A stretch of DNA of 64,000 nt from Apteryx mantelli (Eukaryota; Chordata; Aves; Apterygiformes; Apterygidae). The position numbers were made by a program, and so were the translations under genes. Of the stretch, positions 58,000 through 64,000 are shown in pieces. Below the pieces are notes generated by a model. It was not told the DNA's origin and did not search any database. It saw nothing but the letters and a program-made list of their open reading frames with translations. Location: assembly GCF_036417845.1 (NCBI RefSeq), contig NC_089981.1:24944001-25008000 (forward strand), in the 5' to 3' direction. The stretch's first letter is position 1. Every line of letters starts with the position of its first letter.

Positions 58000-60900
58000 C
58001 TGCAAGTTGAAATACAGTGTTTAAGACCACCTTAACAGTAATCTGTTTACCTCTGTAGAAGATGAAAATAAAATATGTCACTGTTTAAAACCTTAAGATA
58101 AATTAAGAGCTACTGGTTTTACTAAAAAAAGTCATTGTGCATGATCTCTTGCAGTAAAGTGAATAGTTCCCATATATCCCATCCAAATGGGAACCTGCTG
58201 GTAGTTTTTAAAAAAGTCTCTAGGAGCTTTCATCTATCCCCTTTTAAATTTATCTGTTAAGTAATCCAGCCTATAATCTGTTTCTACCAGAGCATATAAA
58301 AAGTCTTCAGCCTACACTAAAACAAATCTCTCAGTTTCCTAGAATGGTTCTGTGTTCCTCTTAAAAACCAACATCCCAAAGAGGAAGAAAAACACTATTC
58401 CCTCACTCCTAGACACTATCACAGCAAACACTGAATTTTTAATTTGTACATACTATAGTACTATGCCTGATCTGGAAATGATGAAAGTTCAAGTGAATTA
58501 CATCAACTTCAGAAAGACTTTTCTCATGTCACCTAAGCAGAAAAATATGCCTTACTTGCCATCTAATTGGGCCTATTTTTTTTGAGTAGCTGCTTCTGCA
58601 GCTATTGGTGTTTTGCACCGTCTTTACCAAGAAGAGTGTTTTTGGCAGCAGCTAAGGAGGAAGAGCTCTGTACATAAAGATTTGGCTTTAACTTACTGGG
58701 AGTGAGAAAACAAACAGGAAACAGGAAAGTTAAAGCCTTGGTAATAGCAATGGTTGGAAAGAAGTTTAATCCAGCTATCCTACCCCACCCCAAGATTTAA
58801 ATTAGCTCTCCTGAGAAAACAGAGTCAGATTGCCTAATTTATTTTGCTGTTATTTCTTTAGTTATATCAGTGGTAAAATATACAAGCTCACAGATCTATT
58901 GCAGCAATACAGTGCTTTTGCATTCTAGACACAGTTTATGGTAAGTCCAAGTAATCCCTACATACTGTACAGAAGTATAGGTGATATTATTTATCACTAT
59001 CAAGCTCTCAAGAAAGCAGATATCACTCTGCAAGTCATATTTAAGAATAAAGAAAAATTTCCATCATTCATATGAGTAAAGAGGTCTGGCTTCTTAAAGT
59101 CTATAAAGGCAAAACAGGCTGATCTTTAGCTTAGCTTCTAAGAGACAGCCACCACAGAAGAATGTAAGCCCTAATGACTTCTTGAGTGGCAGTCAGAATA
59201 GGGGGTCAGAGAATGCACGCACTCTGCCAGCTGCACAACACTGACCCTTGTTCTAGGCTAGAAAAATCAACATTTTTATAACCACTTATACAGGGCTGAA
59301 ACGCTTTACTCATTTACAGCAGCACTGGGAGTATATTTTAGGTTATTCTACAGGAAGGTAAACTGCCTGACATCTACCAAAAAGCCTAACAGTCCACCAT
59401 ATCCATGCTATAGATTAAGACTAGGAACAAACAAGAGACTTCTTGTAGACTAGGTGTGTTTCAACAACCTAAGTATATTTACTTGCAAACAGTTATTCCT
59501 GCTTTAAGTATAACAAGAGAAAGTGACAATGCAAGCGATCACCTTCCAAAGCAAAAGGAAAGAACTTTACTATCTTACTGTTGAAGAAATAAAGGAGCAT
59601 ACACATCAGTTTTTCCTTCTATAGCTGACCAAAGGCAGAAAAAAAGTAGTTATGATTAAAAAGGTAATAGATAGCAAATTGACCTAATACCCGAGTTCAG
59701 CCAACAAGTTATATGATCCCAGTCACTATTAGAGGAAGCAACAGTAAGCAACTAAAAAATGCAGACACGCGTTACTTAAAAATTAGCCTGGAAGACTTGT
59801 GTCTTCCAAACCAGACCCAAAAACATAACTAATGGAAAAATTCCACTTCTCATACAAATAACTGAACAGAAGATTTGTACTACATTTCCTGCAGGGAACT
59901 ATTTCTTAACACTGTTGAGAAAGACAAGATTCTCATTCATGTTAAAAAAACATGGAATAAAGTTGCCATAACTTGAATAATTTTTAAATGGTAATTTAAT
60001 TCTACTCCACTGGAACAGACATGAAATTGGCATGTTCTGATACAGGTCATTCACCTAAGGATTAGGAATGAAAAACTGGTAAGACACCATTCCCTGTTGC
60101 AACTATATACCTTATGTCTTGTTTTTTTCTTCAAATTTGTTCCCTCAGTAACCAAAAGTGAAGAAAGTTATATGAATAAAAGTTGTAAGAAACTTTCCTT
60201 AAAAAAACCTCCATGAATCCCAGCAGCATTACAGAGGTGTCTCCAATGACCTATCTGCTATAGACTTACTATTAAAACTGTTCTATAAAAGCCAGGGTGA
60301 GCCCAGGGTGGGGGAGAAGCAAGGTGATTTCAGGGAGACAAGTTTAAATGCACATCTACTTGAAACTGTACAGAAGTAGAGCACCAAGCCTTCATATTTA
60401 TTGCCTTAGTTAATTTTCATTTGTGAGCTCAGTTTGTAGGCAGTAAAGACATTAAAAAAAAAACAGTGTAAGGTATTATTGCTATCACTGCCACTACCAA
60501 TAAGAAACCAAATTTGTATCTCATTTCCTCTGGACAGTTCGCTGTTTTCAAATAAGTATGACAGATGTGAAGCTTAGGGGTAGGAGGGGACTACACCAAC
60601 CAATTGTCCCACAAAGCAGACTGCTGCAAGTGAAATTTATCTGGCACAAATGTCACATAGCACTAGTCACCTAAAAGAACAGAAAAATGGAAACTCAGAA
60701 TGATGCACACTCCTAGCAGTCCAAGGCATCAAAACTTCATTAAAAGGACAAGTAATATCCTGAAAGATACAGCTGTAAAAAACGCCTGTAGATTTAACAG
60801 CAAGAGACAGTCACAAATAAAAAAATAAACAAAATAAACTCCCTGTGCTAAAAAAGCCTATTTCTTGCTGTATAGATCTTCCAAACAGAACCAGATGATA

Positions 60901-61996
60901 AAGCAAGTAAGTAATGGACTTCTAAAGGCACAGGAAGACTTCCAGCCACAACTGCTACTGCTTTCCGTAACTACAACAAATCAGAGAAGAAAATTATGAC
61001 TTCCGTTTTAGAGCTGTTGGGGTGTAACTCTGTGGGAAGCCACAAACAGTCTCATACTTTTTGTATGGAAAATTAGAAGCAGTAATAATAATAAAAAAAT
61101 AGTCTAGAGAAAAAAACTCATTAGCCTGTTCCACAAGGCCTGAACATTAGCATTACTTAAACTCATCGCAGGTTTCTTGAGGAAACACTATTTCAGTTAG
61201 AGGTGACTTTATATAAATTTGTCTATGGCTTCTGCTTTCATCTATAACTTGCATACTAGTTCCTGTACCTTTCAATATTGAGGTCTTGTAAGCAGATGTT
61301 ACAGGAACCAATTCGGGCAGATCCTATACATGCTTGTATCATGCACAGAAAACGATAGCAGCAGCAAGGAAAACTTTTTTTTAAAAAAAAACTCATTTTG
61401 GGTGAAGGGGGTGGGACATCGAAATGAAAAACTGAACCCCAGACACGCCGCAGCAGACTGAAAATACACAAGATCATCGATGAGGTCAAACGAAAGGATC
61501 GCACCCGACCCGAGCAGCTAAGGGTTTAACTCAACCCGCGCACTGCGCGGTGAGAGAGACAGGGAAACAGAGTTCACCACAAACAACAGCCCTCCCACCC
61601 CCTTCCTCCCCCACTTCCCTCGGGAGGGCGGGGGAAGGGAGGGCGCGCTGCCAGGCTCCCCGGGGAGGGCGAGGGCAGCCATACATGCGGCCGGACCCGC
61701 TCCCTCTCCCGCTGCCAGGCTCAGAGCGGGCAGGACTCCCCCTTCTCCCGGCCCAAACTTCCCAAGCCAGCCTTAAAATGGTGCCTGACTGGGCCGGGCC
61801 CGCCCCTCTCCACCAGGCGGCTCCAGGCGGCCCCTCCGCCGGCCGCGCCCCACCCCGACCAGGCCCCAAAGGCCGCCGCACGCGCGTCCCGGCCCCGCGC
61901 TGCGGTCACGGCGGCCAACACGGGTCCTCCGCGGGCCCCGCCGGCCTCCGCCCGCCCGGGGGCCGGAAGCGCGGCGCCGCGGCCCCGCCGCGCCTC
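58000..61996 (-). other. NAP1L4 intron 1
   Basis: About 4.0 kb between the CpG-island exon 1 and the start-codon exon. AT-rich, with many A runs on the plus strand. No RNA gene or repeat family was recognised. The right end (about 61,500-61,996) is part of the CpG island. Confidence 0.75.
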
Positions 61997-62440
61997 ACCT
62001 GCCTGCGCCCCGCGTCCCCTCACGCCCGCAGAGGCAGCAGCGCCAGCCGCCAGGCTCCTCTCAGGCGCACTCGGGCTGCGCCGCCGCCAAGAAAGCGCCC
62101 TCCCATTGGCCGAAGCACGGGCACCTCCCTCAGTAAAGGCGCCACTGATTGGCTGTGGGGCAGCTATGGCCGCCGCACCGCACGCGGGCCATGTTGACTA
62201 TCCGACGGCGCGGCGCTCAGCCAATCAGAGGGCGAGCGCGGCCGCGCGCCGGGGGGGGGAGCGCGCTGGGGGATGTGCGCGCGGGGCTGGCGGCGCGCGG
62301 GGAGAGCGCGTGACGCGGGGGGGGGAAGGGGGGCAGGGCGGCTCGTGTCCTTAAAGGGACAGAAGCTGGGGGGGGGGGGAGCAGGGGCGGAGCAAAATGG
62401 TGGCGGCGGGCGGGGAGGGCGTTTCGTAACGGCCCCGGCG
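61500..62440. promoter_or_regulatory. NAP1L4: NAP1L4 CpG-island promoter with CCAAT boxes
   Basis: CpG-dense DNA bounded by AT-rich DNA on both sides. CCAAT motifs lie on the minus strand at about 62,105-62,109 and 62,148-62,152, and on the plus strand at about 62,220-62,224, which suggests NF-Y control. YY1-like ATGGCCGCC (about 62,166) and AAAATGGTGGCGG (about 62,395) occur too. There is no TATA box near exon 1. The island extends well upstream of exon 1 and could drive divergent transcription. Confidence 0.8.
61999..62080 (-). other. NAP1L4: NAP1L4 exon 1 (5' UTR, approximate start)
   Basis: A donor GGCAG|GTGAGG (exon end 61999) sits in the CpG island at the expected distance upstream. 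The start site is not defined by a TATA box; the right boundary given here is a guess within about 50 bp. Confidence 0.6.
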
Positions 62441-64000
62441 CTTCCTGTGAGAAAAACAGGCGCTTTCTGATGCTTCAGCTTGGGCACCCATTTAGAAACG
62501 CTAACTTTTCTGGCCCTGTTTCCTGGTCTAGGTACGGGTGTAATTCCCTCCTCTGAGAAAGAGAGGAGGAAAAAAAATAAAAGGCTTGTGTTTGTACGGG
62601 GATCTGTAAGCAACAGATGCTGTGTAATGTGGTATTGGGAACAGTGCAATTCTAGCATTTGGAGCCACTGGGGTTTATATGAATAATCCCTTCGTTCAAT
62701 AGGAAAAACATTTAACTCTTTAGTGTATCAGTAGATTCCTTATTAAAAAAAAAAGATTTTCTACAGGTCTGCTAATAGTTTTGGATTTCAATAATTAATT
62801 TCCAGGGTTTATCATCACAATTGTTTCACTGATAAATTAAAACATTGAAATTATGGGACCGATATTTAATAATTAACAACTAATCACTACATTCACATTG
62901 GATTAATTCTGTTATTGCAGGAATTTAATGGCAGAAATAATTTGTGCATCATCAGTTAAAAGTAGATACCAATACTATAATTAAAGAAAAAAAGTAATTA
63001 TAGAATAACATTCAAACAGCTAAAGAATTGCAGGAATTCTGGAGAGTCAGTAGCACAAACAAGCAGATTTGGCCAGCTCAAGGACATGCTCAGTGGCAGG
63101 TCTAACATTTGCTCCCATCTCTCTTTCCTTGTCCATCCAAACTAATCCTTTTCCTAACATCAAAAACTTAATGGCCTCTTCTGGCCTCTTCTTACTTTCA
63201 TTACCTTTATTTTGGGACAACTTCATTCATGGTGGTTGTTATACTTAATTCTCATTCTTCCATAAAAGACCATAATGAACTGTAAAAGGAGGATTTATCT
63301 GAAGGAAATCATACTTGACATCTTTGTTCTCGCTGCTGATTGATAGCTGTCAAGTATTTTGGGTAGTTTTTGTAAATCTCTATTTGTTAAAAGCTATTTC
63401 TCCCTTACTCCCCAAAAGAAGCTTGGAGTCAGATATTGTTCCATACGAAGATTTAGGAAGCTTTGCTCAAGTATGTGATGTAGCTGCTCATTGCTGCTGT
63501 TGCAGGAACACACTGCAGCCCTGTTCAGATTATTAGTTGCAATGCTGCCGCCTCTGTGGGATGTGCAGAGCTTGTGTTTCTGTGCTAGTGCCTCTCTTGT
63601 TAATGCAGTTATTCTCATAAATGCTGCAAACCCTGAATTAAATTATATTTCAGATGGTCTTGTAGAAAGAGATTTGCTTTCTTCTGGACCGACTACCAAG
63701 CCTTGAAACAGGCCAGAGTGCTGGAAGTATTTTTTCTCTTCATTCATTGATAGATGTTGAAGTAAAATACATTTAAACTACTTTGAATCCATGGGACTTT
63801 TAGCACCCCTCTCCAAAGGCATAAATCCTCCATGATCAATGAGGGATTTTTGCTGACTGTTGTCTAACCTCTTGCAGCACGATACTAGACTTTAGGAGAG
63901 TGGCTGAGGCACAATCTGTGGAGTCATCTTGCTGTCAGGTGCTCCTACCCTGCAGAGAGCTGCAAAAGGATTTTTGCTGAATCACCCTGGCTTGATTTAA
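62441..64000. other. Intergenic DNA upstream of NAP1L4
   Basis: AT-rich, with no recognisable exon. In human the next gene is CARS1, whose 3' end faces NAP1L4; none of its coding sequence is visible here. A minus-strand AATAAA occurs at about 63,211-63,206, but nothing ties it to a gene. Confidence 0.65.

Noticed and set aside
61550-62197. 215-codon plus-strand frame over the NAP1L4 CpG island
   Set aside because: It lies across the promoter and exon 1 of NAP1L4. Composition is explained by GC content, and no domain was seen.
1-64000. CRISPR arrays, bacterial operons, phage or insertion sequences
   Set aside because: The window is intron-containing vertebrate DNA; no regularly spaced repeats or prokaryotic gene organisation are present.

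Overview
The window is vertebrate nuclear DNA: genes split by introns with GT-AG junctions, CpG-island promoters, AATAAA signals and microsatellites. I could not recognise a transposon, and interspersed repeats look sparse. Together with the protein sequences, this suggests a sauropsid, most likely a bird, although the species cannot be fixed from sequence alone. The gene order SLC22A18 (+), PHLDA2 (-), NAP1L4 (-) is that of human 11p15.5, next to CDKN1C and CARS1. That region is imprinted in eutherian mammals. Birds are generally considered to lack this imprinting.

Layout. From 1 to 22,990 lies the 3' half of SLC22A18, with four coding exons (5708-5808, 15795-15896, 19047-19167, 22678-22865) covering the C-terminal 170 residues of this major facilitator transporter. 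Its introns are GC-rich and contain several CpG-island-like stretches with no recognisable gene. After a 1.6 kb convergent gap comes PHLDA2 (about 24,575-25,890, minus strand), with one coding exon, an intron just after the stop codon, a spliced 3' UTR exon and a strong CpG island. From 26.2 to 36.8 kb is a gene-free, GC-rich interval full of simple repeats. From about 36.8 to 62.1 kb is the whole of NAP1L4 on the minus strand. It has 15 exons, 14 of them coding, for a 385-residue histone chaperone, and it lies in much more AT-rich DNA with a CpG-island promoter at 61.5-62.4 kb. The last 1.6 kb is AT-rich intergenic DNA; CARS1 would be expected beyond the window.

The most interesting non-coding content is a pair of related H/ACA-box snoRNA genes in two different NAP1L4 introns (50,158-50,278 and 53,645-53,772, both in host sense). 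They share identical guide-pocket bases, have an H box and an ACA box, keep their stems through changed base pairs, and match a segment of 28S rRNA. Human NAP1L4 hosts SNORA54, so these look like two SNORA54-type copies. I found no convincing evidence of a wholly new biological system. Other points of interest are a perfect 19-bp palindrome in a NAP1L4 intron, a 12-bp inverted repeat with forkhead-like sites, the placement of the PHLDA2 3' UTR intron, and the intragenic CpG islands.
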